Positions 46,741 through 58,534 of a stretch of 64,000 nucleotides of DNA are shown here, in pieces. The notes beneath the pieces are model-generated. The model saw only the letters and a program-made list of their open reading frames with translations, searched no databases and had not been told where the DNA came from. The stretch comes from Haemonchus contortus (taxonomy: Eukaryota > Nematoda > Chromadorea > Rhabditida > Trichostrongylidae): positions 26,442,222 through 26,506,221 of the forward strand of contig LS997567.1 in assembly GCA_000469685.2 (NCBI GenBank). The letters are read 5' to 3'. Each line of letters begins with the position of its first letter. Within the stretch, counting starts at the first letter, position 1. The translations under genes and the position numbers were made by a program.

Positions 46741-48240
46741 TGTGTCGTTGGAGAAGGAGGCTTTGGTGATTTCTTAAGCTGAGGTTCTCAAGAAAGGTAA
46801 CGTCGCGATTCTATATTTCAAATCTTGCAGCGTGTTCTTGACTGCAGAAGGCCCTCGGGTATAAGGGCAATGTTACCATACCATGACAACACTGAGAGAG
46901 GCGTTGTCAAAACCTATTCAGTCAACAGTGCTTAAGTACCAACATTTGCGTGTTCAGCACAGTGCACTATAACTTTGGTTGCTCTTCTATCGGTAGAGCT
47001 AAGCTATGTGTCTAATCACGCCATAATTCTGTATTCATGACCTTTAATTGGTTGGAATTGAGAACGCAAAGTTGACACTTTCGTAATATATTTAATAAGT
47101 GCCCTCATCCACACTTCAAGCTATTAGTTGAGCTTCTTCTTACTTGTTACTAACTCACTTTGCAGAGGGTTCCCCATATATCAATCTTAATAACCTAATA
47201 ATAATTATGGGGATTCTTGAGAGCGGTGAGATAGACAAGCAAAGCTGTAACAGGATACTAGAAGTGAATTAGTACCAGGTATTGATAACTTCAGGAACTC
47301 TCGTTCACTATTATGATTTGTGAAAAATGGAATGAAATCACCCAAGGAACACTTTCACATCGTGATGTATATAGTCATAATTTTCCCTCCTTTTTCGAAC
47401 CACACCAGGGTCATGACACTATATGTTCACGACAACAGGTGCAAAGTTCAAGAAGTGAAGTCACATGAGAATTCACTTACCTACAGCCCTATCTTTTACA
47501 GAGCTACCAATCTGCTGACTCAAGACGCAGAATAAAGCTGAAATTAGGGAGCAAGCAGCAAGGGTAGAATATAGTAACGAGTTCACTACAGTAGTGAGAA
47601 GAGAAGAAGAATTAGTGAGAGAATTAGTGAGAATTAGTAGTTAGGCGAAGACTAGCAAGAGAACAACAGTCGATATTGTGCAAGGCCATTGTGACGTTTG
47701 AGTGCCCTAGGTTGCATTCAAATGTGCGCGCGCGGGAAAATAGTTCAAGCCGCAGACCCTTTTAATGAATAAACGCGATCGGGCGCAATGACGTGTGGCA
47801 CTTCTATTAGATTATAGGATGATCGAGCCCATAATTGGCGATGTAGCGGGACGTGAGTTCATGCGGGGGGGGGAGGGTGACAGACAGCAGGTGAGCATAT
47901 AGATACTTTATTTTTTATATGTTAAGTCACATTACACGACTGGGTCAAGGGAAGACCAGGACATGTCGGCTAGAGCCGATGCCATGGACGCTCCACACAG
48001 AGCTAAACAAACGGTATGAGCGAGAGACAAGTTCTCGGTAGCTTGTCCGTTTTATAGTGGCCCTGTTAACGTCCGTATCTTAATTGACATGTGAAGTCGT
48101 CCGGGTGGGCGTAGGGCAGCGTGGATGCGACATCTCTATTCCTCACAATAAACTAGCGTCTCCTAGCTTTGAGTAAGCTCCTAAGGGGTACTGTTCGCAA
48201 CCGAGGAGAGAGATAGAAGGTTGACGAGAAAACGGATAGA

Positions 48241-48687
48241 ATGAGTTTGTACCCGAACATCGTGCCGCTAATTGACCGTGTAGTGGTGGAAAGGAAACTG
48301 GGGGCAAATGAAGTTATACGGAAACAGAAAATACATAAGTGGCTGTTCTCCATAAATGCTCTAGTCATACCTTCGAGAAAAAAGCTCGACCTCGAGCGAA
48401 AAAGGGGGAGTGGTTATATAATGAACGTCGTATTGATGCCTTTAAATGTGAGCGTCATAGTGTCAGCATATGTATGTGTGGAATTTAAGCGAATCGATTG
48501 CAGCGAAAACAATCAAACCTATGAGCTATCTTTATACACTGTGATACTTGCTACTAATCGTATAATAACGGCTACAAGCCCAAATCTACGAGTCAGAATT
48601 TTCCGTCCAGTACCAGAATCGGTCTCTGTTTCAATATGGAAAAATTACAGCGGAGTAAGGCACTATAATGGAACTTATGACACCTGA
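48241..48687 (+). CDS. 148-codon ORF of unknown function, left arm of palindrome 2
   Basis: Starts MSLYPNIVPLIDRVVVERKL and ends YSGVRHYNGTYDT. The N-terminal third is basic (RKKLDLERKRGSG), the middle is hydrophobic and beta-like (MNVVLMPLNVSVIVSAYVCV), and there are several N-glycosylation-type sequons. No known family was recognised. It is the longest frame in the arm and is intact in both arms with a few residue changes, but arms this similar do not by themselves show selection. Confidence 0.35.
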   Translation: MSLYPNIVPLIDRVVVERKLGANEVIRKQKIHKWLFSINALVIPSRKKLDLERKRGSGYIMNVVLMPLNVSVIVSAYVCVEFKRIDCSENNQTYELSLYTVILATNRIITATSPNLRVRIFRPVPESVSVSIWKNYSGVRHYNGTYDT

Positions 48688-49060
48688 ACTACAAATATGT
48701 GATGTGCTGTAGTTAAAGACTATGACAATGACAATACCAAGCCGAGTTGTGCTGAGTACTTTCGGAAAGGTGTATGGGCTGTGATACGATCAGTCTGTGC
48801 ATACTGAGGTTCGACTGATATACTGACATGAATGAAATAGCATGAAGCGAATACTCTCGTCTTGTTGAGAGCGACTGGTATCAGAGAGTATCTTTTTCCA
48901 TTCTCAAGATTGGAGAGTATTCGGGGTATACACTGCATGTGGTCTCTTTGAACCGCCTTCTCAAAGAGTTTTTGAAATTAATCGCGGCGTTGCGGTACAA
49001 TTGAAAGAATGTATATTCGAACTTACCAATGAAGGCTGTCTATGGCGAGTCATAAGTCAT

Positions 49061-49330
49061 GGGGCTATAAAGAATTCCTAACTAGGTCCACAGACGTTTT
49101 GCATGCGGAGTAGGAATGTGTTCCAACTTGGAGAATATATGTGGTTGAATCTCGAAAGTGATAGGTGTTCGCTCTAGGGCTATAAAGAATTCCTAACTAG
49201 GTCCAGAGACGTTCTGCACGGCGGGGTAGAAAAGGGTTCCAATTTAAGAATATATGTGATTGAATCCCGAAAGTGATAGGGGTTCGCTTTGGGGCTATAA
49301 AGAATTCCTAACTAGGTCCAGAGACGATAG
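49061..49330 (+). repeat. 115-bp minisatellite, left arm
   Basis: GGGCTATAAAGAATTCCTAA and the following CTAGGTCCA-AGACG start near 49062, 49178 and 49292, giving two full diverged units and the start of a third. Mirrored at about 55218-55492 in the right arm. Confidence 0.85.
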
Positions 49331-50932
49331 GCGATATTTTTGCTGATCGACTCCTCAACTCACCGCTGAAAATACGTCCTAATTTCTGGAAAAAGGCGGG
49401 AGCATCTAATTGTTGATTGTTCCATACCGCCTGATTCTTCTTCACCTAGTGGCGCAAGTTTTTGCTGTGTTGTATTGGATATTAAGCATCAGCTGGGGTG
49501 GAGAATAGTGCTTGGGGCGATGAATTGAAAAAGCGGCATGCATCCTTAAAAGTACGGTGCTGCTTCTAAGAAATATTTTACGTCCTAACGTTCTCTTAAC
49601 GTGGTCTTAATTAGAGTAAGGTCAGAAAGGCTTCCAAGAATAGTACGAAGATCAAAAACGATTGTGACCGTAGGTTTCTGTTTATATTGGTGTTTGTCCG
49701 GTGACATTTTCAAGATGGTGTCCGTATGGATTACACCGAGCCTCTTTTCCGGCATAGGTTCTATGACCTAATGAATAAATTCTCTGCCCTGATAAGTAAG
49801 ACTTTATTTCGGAGAATTACGCGTGTTACCCTAACCCAGGCCTCGAAGGGTATCACTGAAATATGTCTACCTAGGTGTTAGATTAGCAACAAGGGAGTTA
49901 CCCAGTCTAAACCCGATAGGTTATTACTGAAATGTACTTACCTATGTGACGGATCGGCAAAGGACAGTCGGCGAGTGGCTGCTGACTATCAATGATCACA
50001 ACTGTTACTACATTGCATAAGTCGCTCTCTGATGCTTCAGCTTGGGCTGCCATGCGATGTCCGATCACAACAGATCGTTGACTTGTTGAACAGCTGTTGG
50101 GCGGCGAATAGTAATTGCCAGGTTATTTGTGAAGTATTAACGTGGGATTTCTTTTCGAGCTAAGCAATCCTGAATGCATACGAAGTGATTAATAGCAGGC
50201 TCTCTGACATGCTCACTATATGATTCTCGTTTGAAGTCATTATGGCGATCGAGTCCTTATTTGGTAACTTATATCGGCGTGGATATGCAAAATAATCGTT
50301 AGCTGCAATTTGTGCAGTCCCCCTTCCTTCTGGACTAGTTCCAGACCAGAAATTCATATATAAGGTCGTAATCACAAAAAAACAATGATTAGCTGTCATT
50401 GTCAGCCTTCTGTAGGGATGTGAAAGGAAGTTTAACATCTGTGTAAGAATTTGAGAATATGATGCATTTTTTTGTTTTTTCCTTCTTCAGAGTACTTCCT
50501 CTACAACGCTGCTTCTACCCGTTATTGATATGAGTAACCAACAGAATTTCGAATCATCTAGGGGTTGATCTTTAACTTTGCACTTCATGTGCTTTGTCGA
50601 ACATTATACGATCAATGAACGTGCTAGGACCCGTGGCAAAACGATCGGCTTGGAGCTGTCCCCTGAAAATTAGTGCATACTTAATCCCTAACATGCTGTT
50701 CTTGGTTGATTTCAACATTTTTACATATCAGGATGGGTGATTGCTCCATGGTTGTTTGAAATCAAGCAAAAAACGCCATATAAGTTGCGTTTATAAACAG
50801 AAGCATACTATCAACACTTTAAGATTACCCAACTATGGGATATACATTGGGATGTGTTTGGGCCGTGATATAAGGGAGCTCACCGCCAGGACTTTATTGA
50901 AATACTTGTCCTAATTCCGATGGAATAACCAT

Positions 50933-51268
50933 TTAAAAGTGCTCGAATGACCACCGTTTTGCACAAGTAAATTTGTAATCCGGATGTACCCAGCATTTCT
51001 TACACATAGACTTCAGAGGCGGAACGTATGATTGTACCGAAATTATGAGAATCCTGACGCACAAAGAGACGCGTTTTCGAGTGACGTCCTCTCCTTTTGT
51101 TTGAATATACTTTTGAATGGGCGACTTAATTGACGTCGCTAGTCCTTTGTCTTGTCCTGAGTCATCCAAAGTTGATCCATTACCGAAGTAGTCGAATACA
51201 GACGGACAGTCGTGTGAATTAGGAGGGAGGGATATAAAGGTGTAGGAAGGGTAGTAAGGGGTGCACAC
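50933..51268 (-). CDS. 111-codon ORF of unknown function, left arm of palindrome 2
   Basis: Minus-strand frame with a Ser/Pro-rich start and a CKKCWVHPDYKFTC motif near its end, a possible zinc-binding CxxC...C. It is repeated in the right arm (53281-53616) with one visible change near the start (YYPSY versus YYLSY). The corresponding part of palindrome 1 (8612-8890) is not open in the same way, so coding is doubtful. Confidence 0.25.
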   Translation of the reverse strand: MCTPYYPSYTFISLPPNSHDCPSVFDYFGNGSTLDDSGQDKGLATSIKSPIQKYIQTKGEDVTRKRVSLCVRILIISVQSYVPPLKSMCKKCWVHPDYKFTCAKRWSFEHF

Positions 51269-51463
51269 CTAAGGAAACTTTGGGCATCGGTCCGTAAGGG
51301 GAAGGGATTAATTCATGCAGCAATTTTTGCTATCCTCTCGAAATATCTCCAACGAAATCTTCCTGGGATCTCCATATCAGATTATAGGGTGAGCAGGCTC
51401 GTAACTGACTATGTTGCGGGACGTTAGTTCATGTGTCGGGTAATAGACAGCAGGTAAGCGTGT

Positions 51464-53085
51464 ACATGCCTGGATCCCTCGATCCAACATAAAATTCCCT
51501 TTGCAAGTAATGGTATTCGTAATGTATACGCTGACGAGTACGGACCTTCTTCTTTTTTAATAGGTCAAAATTCACTGATTTCATCCAAACCGCAGTTCGA
51601 TGGATCACTTTCCTACAGATTGAAAATTGCCACGATACACATTATCACTAGTATATCAGTAATGTAATACTATACAAAAACAAAGGTTATGGTCCTATGA
51701 GCGAGTCTACTTTTATTCATAACGTATTAACGTTCATATTCAGAAACCTTTATACATGCCCCTTCACAGCCATTTGTCTCAAGATTGAACAAATACTCCC
51801 AAGGAGTGGCGCAGTCGAATGTGTTTTTGTCGTCATGCCCTTCATTGTAAAGTCGAGCGAAGGGGGGGGGGGGGTGGTGGAGGGGGGTTAGAGTTACAAC
51901 GGAAGTTGTTATTCGGGAAAGTAGATGCTAAAGAGATTTTAGTAGTGGTCGTACTTCTCCGAAAAAAACTTCGTCTACCTGGGACCTCCACATGAGGTTA
52001 ATATCAGAGCGTGTGGCGGACTCTGGGATGTTCTGTCTACAGAAGTACCTATATACATACTTGTTACGATTAATAATATGTATACAGTATATACAAATTT
52101 ATTATAATTAATGATAAAGTGGAAGGGAGGGGAGGGGATCAAGACGAATTGGCTCATCCAGACATGACGATGGGTCGGACGTAGAGCCAAGCAGCGGTGG
52201 TGACAACCTCTTCGCCAACAAGTGGCTGCTTATATACCGTGGCTTGTGCAACAGCATGATGCAAACTTGGCGTATAGCACCTCCCTCGTAAGTGTAGACG
52301 GCGAGGTTAACGGAACGAGATAAATGACTCGACTTACCTTCTGTGGCATAATTCGAAGAGGAAGGTCCTTGGATACTATTCGCACACAATACAGGAACTC
52401 CTATGCGCATTGACACTTCACATTGTGACACCACTGCTCACATGTTCTGCACAAGGTCTTTGAGAATTCACAGAAACATATGCAGCATTGTGCTTTCAAG
52501 TTTACTTCGAGCATCGCTGGCAATTGCAATTACTTTGATACTATACGTTTTTAGGTCTGTAGTTACTTTCGGATACCTTTTTTCAACTATACTCTGTACA
52601 CTCTCTGAGTTATTTTCTCTCCGTCGATCTCAGATCAAATCGTTACCTACGCTCCCGAAACAGGTCTACGAAATGGAGGAGGCCAGATTTGCGCGAGAAA
52701 CTGAGCAGCATACAAGGAATATTGTTCAGGTCCGCAGTGCCTCTGTGAAGGGACTGATGCTTTGACCTATCTGTTCTATTTTGTCGTCATTGTATCCTCC
52801 GATTTTTGTGGTGAATTATCAAATACTTCAGTGAAGATAAGGTCGGATGAGGTGTCGTACCCTGCTGCCCTACGCCCACCTAGACGAATCCACCTCTCAA
52901 ACAAGAGGACACCACAGCTACTAGAGAACGAGCAGGCCAAAGACAACTTGCCCCTCACTCATCTCGTTCGTCTAAATTTGCTCTGCGTAGAGCGATTATC
53001 GCATCGACGCTGGCCGATTTGTCCTGGCCTCCCCTTAGGCCTTTATGTAACGTAACTCAACATGTAAATGGCAAAGTATGTATGA
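51464..53085. other. Unpaired spacer of palindrome 2
   Basis: 1.62 kb without inverted copy. It contains G-runs (51860-51888), ORFs up to 120 codons (52403-52765, 52762-53055) without recognised motifs, and at 52845-53085 a module similar to 56414-56660 in the arm (CTGCCCTACGCCCACC, then a TGTCCTGG block and GTAACGTAACTCAACATGTAAA). The module runs straight into the right arm. Confidence 0.6.
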
Positions 53086-53280
53086 ACACGCTTACCTGCT
53101 GTCTATTACCCGACACATGAACTAACGTCCCGCAACATAGTCAGTTACGAGCCTGCTCACCCTATAATCTGATATGGAGATCCCAGGAAGATTTCGTTGG
53201 AGATATTTCAAGAGAATAGCAAAAATTGCTGCATGAATTAATCCCTTCCCCTTACGGACCGATGCCCAAAGTTTCCTTAG

Positions 53281-53616
53281 GTGTGCACCCCTTACTACCT
53301 TTCCTACACCTTTATATCCCTCCCTCCTAATTCACACGACTGTCCGTCTGTATTCGACTACTTCGGTAATGGATCAACTTTGGATGACTCAGGACAAGAC
53401 AAAGGACTAGCGACGTCAATTAAGTCGCCCATTCAAAAGTATATTCAAACAAAAGGAGAGGACGTCACTCGAAAACGCGTCTCTTTGTGCGTCAGGATTC
53501 TCATAATTTCGGTACAATCATACGTTCCGCCTCTGAAGTCTATGTGTAAGAAATGCTGGGTACATCCGGATTACAAATTTACTTGTGCAAAACGGTGGTC
53601 ATTCGAGCACTTTTAA
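53281..53616 (+). CDS. 111-codon ORF of unknown function, right arm of palindrome 2
   Basis: Mirror copy of 50933-51268, nearly identical. It has the same CKKCWVHPDYKFTC motif near the end. No family recognised. Confidence 0.25.
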   Translation: MCTPYYLSYTFISLPPNSHDCPSVFDYFGNGSTLDDSGQDKGLATSIKSPIQKYIQTKGEDVTRKRVSLCVRILIISVQSYVPPLKSMCKKCWVHPDYKFTCAKRWSFEHF

Positions 53617-55217
53617 ATGGTTATTCCATCGGAATTAGGACAAGTATTTCAATAAAGTCCTGGCGGTGAGCTCCCTTATATCACGGCCCAAACACATCCC
53701 AATGTATATCCCATAGTTGGGTAATCTTAAAGTGTTGATAGTATGCTTCTGTTTATAAACGCAACTTATATGGGGTTTTTTGCTTGATTTCAAACAACCA
53801 TGGAGCAATCACCCATCCTGATATGTAAAAATGTTGAAATCAACCAAGAACAGCATGTTAGGGATTAAGTATGCACTAATTTTCAGGGGACAGCTCCAAG
53901 CCGATCGTTTTGCCACGGGTCCTAGCACGTTCATTGATCGTATAATGTTCGACAAAGCACATGAAGTGCAAAGTTAAAGATCAACCCCTAGATGATTCGA
54001 AATTCTGTTGGTTACTCATATCAATAACGGGTAGAAGCAGCGTTGTAGAGGAAGTACTCTGAAGAAGGAAAAAACAAAAAATGCATCATATTCTCAAATT
54101 CTTACACAGATGTTAAACTTCCTTTCACATCCCTACAGAAGGCTGACAATGACAGCTAATCATTGTTTTTTTGTGATTACGACCTTATATATGAATTTCT
54201 GGTCTGGAACTAGTCCAGAAGGAAGGGGGACTGCACAAATTGCAGCTAACGATACGATTATTTTGCATATCCACGCCGATATAAGTTACCAAATAAGGAC
54301 TCGATCGCCATAATGACTTTAAACGAGAATCATATAGTGAGCATGTCAGAGAGCCTGCTATTAATCACTTCGTATGCATTCAGGATTGCTTAGCTCGAAA
54401 AGAAATCCCACGTTAATACTTCACAAATAACCTGGCAATTACTATTCGCCGCCCAACAGCTGTTCAACAAGTCAACGATCTGTTGTGATCGGACATCGCA
54501 TGGCAGCCCAAGCTGAAGCATCAGAGAGCGACTTATGCAATGTAGTAACAGTTGTGATCATTGATAGTCAGCAGCCACTCGCCGACTGTCCTTTGCCGAT
54601 CCGTCACATAGGTAAGTACATTTCAGTAATAACCTATCGGGTTTAGACTGGGTAACTCCCTTGTTGCTAATCTAACACCTAGGTAGACATATTTCAGTGA
54701 TACCCTTCGAGGCCTGGGTTAGGGTAACACGCGTAATTCTCCGAAATAAAGTCTTACTTATCAGGGCAGAGAATTTATTCATTAGGTCATAGAACCTATG
54801 CCGGAAAAGAGGCTCGGTGTAATCCATACGGACACCATCTTGAAAATGTCACCGGACAAACACCAATATAAACAGAAACCTACGGTCACAATCGTTTTTG
54901 ATCTTCGTACTATTCTTGGAAGCCTTTCTGACCTTACTCTAATTAAGACCACGTTAAGAGAACGTTAGGATGTAAAATATTTCTTAGAAGCAGCACCGTA
55001 CTTTTAAGGATGCATGCCGCTTTTTCAATTCATCGCCCCAAGCACTATTCTCCACCCCAGCTGATGCTTAATATCCAATACAACACAGCAAAAACTTGCG
55101 CCACTAGGTGAAGAAGAATCAGGCGGTATGGAACAATCAACAATTAGATGCTCCCGCCTTTTTCCAGAAATTAGGACGTATTTTCAGCGGTGAGTTGAGG
55201 AGTCGATCAGCAAAAAT

Positions 55218-55492
55218 ATCGCCTATCGTCTCTGGACCTAGTTAGGAATTCTTTATAGCCCCAAAGCGAACCCCTATCACTTTCGGGATTCAATCACATA
55301 TATTCTTAAATTGGAACCCTTTTCTACCCCGCCGTGCAGAACGTCTCTGGACCTAGTTAGGAATTCTTTATAGCCCTAGAGCGAACACCTATCACTTTCG
55401 AGATTCAACCACATATATTCTCCAAGTTGGAACACATTCCTACTCCGCATGCAGAACGTCTGTGGACCTAGTTAGGAATTCTTTATAGCCCC
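55218..55492 (-). repeat. 115-bp minisatellite, right arm
   Basis: Mirror of 49061-49330: the block TAGTTAGGAATTCTTTATAG occurs three times in this interval. Confidence 0.85.
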
Positions 55493-55865
55493 ATGACTTA
55501 TGACTCGCCATAGACAGCCTTCATTGGTAAGTTCGAATATACATTCTTTCAATTGTACCGCAACGCCGCGATTAATTTCAAAAACTCTTTGAGAAGGCGG
55601 TTCAAAGAGACCACATGCAGTGTATACCCCAAATACTCTCCAATCTTGAGAATGGAAAAAGATACTCTCTGATACCAGTCGCTCTCAACAAGACGAGAGT
55701 ATTCGCTTCATGCTATTTCATTCATGTCAGTATATCAGTCGAACCTCAGTATGCACAGACTGATCGTATCACAGCCCATACACCTTTCCGAAAGTACTCA
55801 GCACAACTCGGCTTGGTATTGTCATTGTCATAGTCTTTAACTACAGCACATCACATATTTGTAGT

Positions 55866-56312
55866 TCAGGTGTCATAAGTTCCATTATAGTGCCTTACTC
55901 CGCTGTAATTTTTCCATATTGAAACAGAGACCGATTCTGGTACTGGACGGAAAATTCTGACTCGTAGATTTGGGCTTGTAGCCGTTATTATACGATTAGT
56001 AGCAAGTATCACAGTGTATAAAGATAGCTCATAGGTTTGATTGTTTTCGCTGCAATCGATTCGCTTAAATTCCACACATACATATGCTGACACTATGACG
56101 CTCACATTTAAAGGCATCAATACGACGTTCATTATATAACCACTCCCCCTTTTTCGCTCGAGGTCGAGCTTTCTTCTCGAAGGTTTGACTAGAGCATTTA
56201 TGGAGAACAGCCACTTATGTATTTTCTGTTTCCGTATAACTTCATTTGCCCCCAGTTTCCTTTCCACCACTACACGGTCAATTAGCGGCACGATGTTCGG
56301 GTACAAACTCAT
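55866..56312 (-). CDS. 148-codon ORF of unknown function, right arm of palindrome 2
   Basis: Mirror copy of 48241-48687. It differs at two neighbouring positions (LVKPSRRK here, LVIPSRKK on the left), so both copies remain open. No recognised family. Confidence 0.35.
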   Translation of the reverse strand: MSLYPNIVPLIDRVVVERKLGANEVIRKQKIHKWLFSINALVKPSRRKLDLERKRGSGYIMNVVLMPLNVSVIVSAYVCVEFKRIDCSENNQTYELSLYTVILATNRIITATSPNLRVRIFRPVPESVSVSIWKNYSGVRHYNGTYDT

Positions 56313-57806
56313 TCTATCCGTTTTCTCGTCAACCTTCTATCTCTCTCCTCGGTTGCGAACAGTACCCCTTAGGAGCTTACTCAAAGCTAGGAGACGCTAG
56401 TTTATTGTGAGGAATAGAGATGTCGCATCCACGCTGCCCTACGCCCACCCAGACGACTTCACATGTCAATTAAGATACGGACGTTAACAGGGCCACTATA
56501 AAACGGACAAGCTACCGAGAACTTGTCTCTCGCTCATACCGTTTGTTTAGCTCTGTGTGGAGCGTCCATGGCATCGGCTCTAGCCGACATGTCCTGGTCT
56601 TTCCTTGACCCAGTCGTGTAATGTGACTTAACATATAAAAAATAAAGTATCTATATGCTCACCTGCTGTCTGTCACCCTCCCCCCCGCATGAACTCACGT
56701 CCCGCTACATCGCCAATTATGGGCTCGATCATCCTATAATCTAATAGAAGTGCCACACGTCATTGCGCCCGATCGCGTTTATTCATTAAAAGGGTCTGCG
56801 GCTTGAACTATTTTCCCGCGCGCGCACATTTGAATGCAACCTAGGGCACTCAAACGTCACAATGGCCTTGCACAATATCGACTGTTGTTCTCTTGCTAGT
56901 CTTCGCCTAACTACTAATTCTCACTAATTCTCTCACTAATTCTTCTTCTCTTCTCACTACTGTAGTGAACTCGTTACTATATTCTACCCTTGCTGCTTGC
57001 TCCCTAATTTCAGCTTTATTCTGCGTCTTGAGTCAGCAGATTGGTAGCTCTGTAAAAGATAGGGCTGTAGGTAAGTGAATTCTCATGTGACTTCACTTCT
57101 TGAACTTTGCACCTGTTGTCGTGAACATATAGTGTCATGACCCTGGTGTGGTTCGAAAAAGGAGGGAAAATTATGACTATATACATCACGATGTGAAAGT
57201 GTTCCTTGGGTGATTTCATTCCATTTTTCACAAATCATAATAGTGAACGAGAGTTCCTGAAGTTATCAATACCTGGTACTAATTCACTTCTAGTATCCTG
57301 TTACAGCTTTGCTTGTCTATCTCACCGCTCTCAAGAATCCCCATAATTATTATTAGGTTATTAAGATTGATATATGGGGAACCCTCTGCAAAGTGAGTTA
57401 GTAACAAGTAAGAAGAAGCTCAACTAATAGCTTGAAGTGTGGATGAGGGCACTTATTAAATATATTACGAAAGTGTCAACTTTGCGTTCTCAATTCCAAC
57501 CAATTAAAGGTCATGAATACAGAATTATGGCGTGATTAGACACATAGCTTAGCTCTACCGATAGAAGAGCAACCAAAGTTATAGTGCACTGTGCTGAACA
57601 CGCAAATGTTGGTACTTAAGCACTGTTGACTGAATAGGTTTTGACAACGCCTCTCTCAGTGTTGTCATGGTATGGTAACATTGCCCTTATACCCGAGGGC
57701 CTTCTGCAGTCAAGAACACGCTGCAAGATTTGAAATATAGAATCGCGACGTTACCTTTCTTGAGAACCTCAGCTTAAGAAATCACCAAAGCCTCCTTCTC
57801 CAACGA

Positions 57807-58534
57807 TCTCAGTGAGGGTTTGATCTCAGTAAGAGTTGGCCGGCGGAGTTTGTCCCATTCCAGTGATAGTTTTGAATGCACGCTCGAGGAGATGGTTAAT
57901 GCAATTGATTCGAGAGTTGGATGGAAGCACGTCAAAATAAAAGCACAGTGAGATCCCCTCACGACCTCACTTCTTGGAAGGCGGAACACACGCGAAGGAC
58001 GTTGCATTTGGTCCACACTCTTCATTAACTTTGTATAATACTCACTCTTTAATACATTGTTAAGTGCACTGCGTAATGAATATTACTTGATTTGCTCTCT
58101 CCTTTCCATCACAATTACCACTCCAAGTTCACTGAACTACCGCTAAGTGTTCGAAAAATGGTTCAACAAAGCCCTTAAAAACAACCGATGTACCTGCAAC
58201 AGCTTGGTGCATCGGCTCAAAGAAGCTATTATACTCCGGTGTCAAAACGTCGCAATTTGAGGCCTGGAGTCAAGACTAGCTCCTTGAGCATTATTATATA
58301 AGTTCGAATCTAAGCCCTTGAATCAATTACTTCACAAGTCAGTCGTCATGTACCTGGAGCAAATTCTCTGCAAATTAAGCAGAACAAATCTCCCGCACAC
58401 GGTACCTGGAGTTAGCTGGAGTGATCATGGCGGAGTAAACGCTTCAAAGAAGAAATACTAGAACAAATAAATTAAATGAGGCAGTTTCACTCGGTAAGAT
58501 GCCCATCATCATGAGTGCTTAGACGCTCATAAAT
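57807..58534 (+). mobile_element. BEL-5 5' end: LTR-like/leader region with primer-binding site
   Basis: No gene. The decamer TGGTGCATCG at 58205-58214, the primer-binding site of BEL-1 and BEL-4, marks the border between a presumed LTR to the left (start unresolved, somewhere between palindrome 2 and 58200) and the gag leader to the right. A partner LTR is not seen in the window. Confidence 0.5.

Larger units (their letters stand above)
46745..51463 (+). repeat. Palindrome 2, left arm (4.72 kb)
   Basis: TCGTTGGAGAAGGAGGCTTT at 46745 is the reverse complement of the sequence ending at 57806, and the pairing continues to 51463/53086. The arms (4719 and 4721 bp) differ by rare substitutions (for example at the 148-codon ORF, CATACC versus AAACC) and tiny indels (an extra ATCGT in the right arm near 54250). 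The arm contains the 148-codon ORF, a 115-bp minisatellite, and sequence related to palindrome 1 (about 49800-50260 and 50900-51400). Confidence 0.95.
53086..57806 (-). repeat. Palindrome 2, right arm (4.72 kb)
   Basis: Reverse complement of 46745-51463. Beyond 57806 the sequence (ATCTCAGTGAGGG) does not match the GT tract beyond the other end, so the palindrome ends sharply on both sides. Internal direct repeats: the block GCGGGACGT-AGTTCATG...GACAGCAGGT near each arm's inner end is also present in the same arm about 3.6 kb away (47850-47890 and 51405-51455 on the left). Confidence 0.95.

Noticed and set aside
45412..46782. Long Cys/Val-rich plus-strand frames with a 75-residue repeat
   Set aside because: Product of the G/T array and its 225-bp unit, not a repetitive protein.
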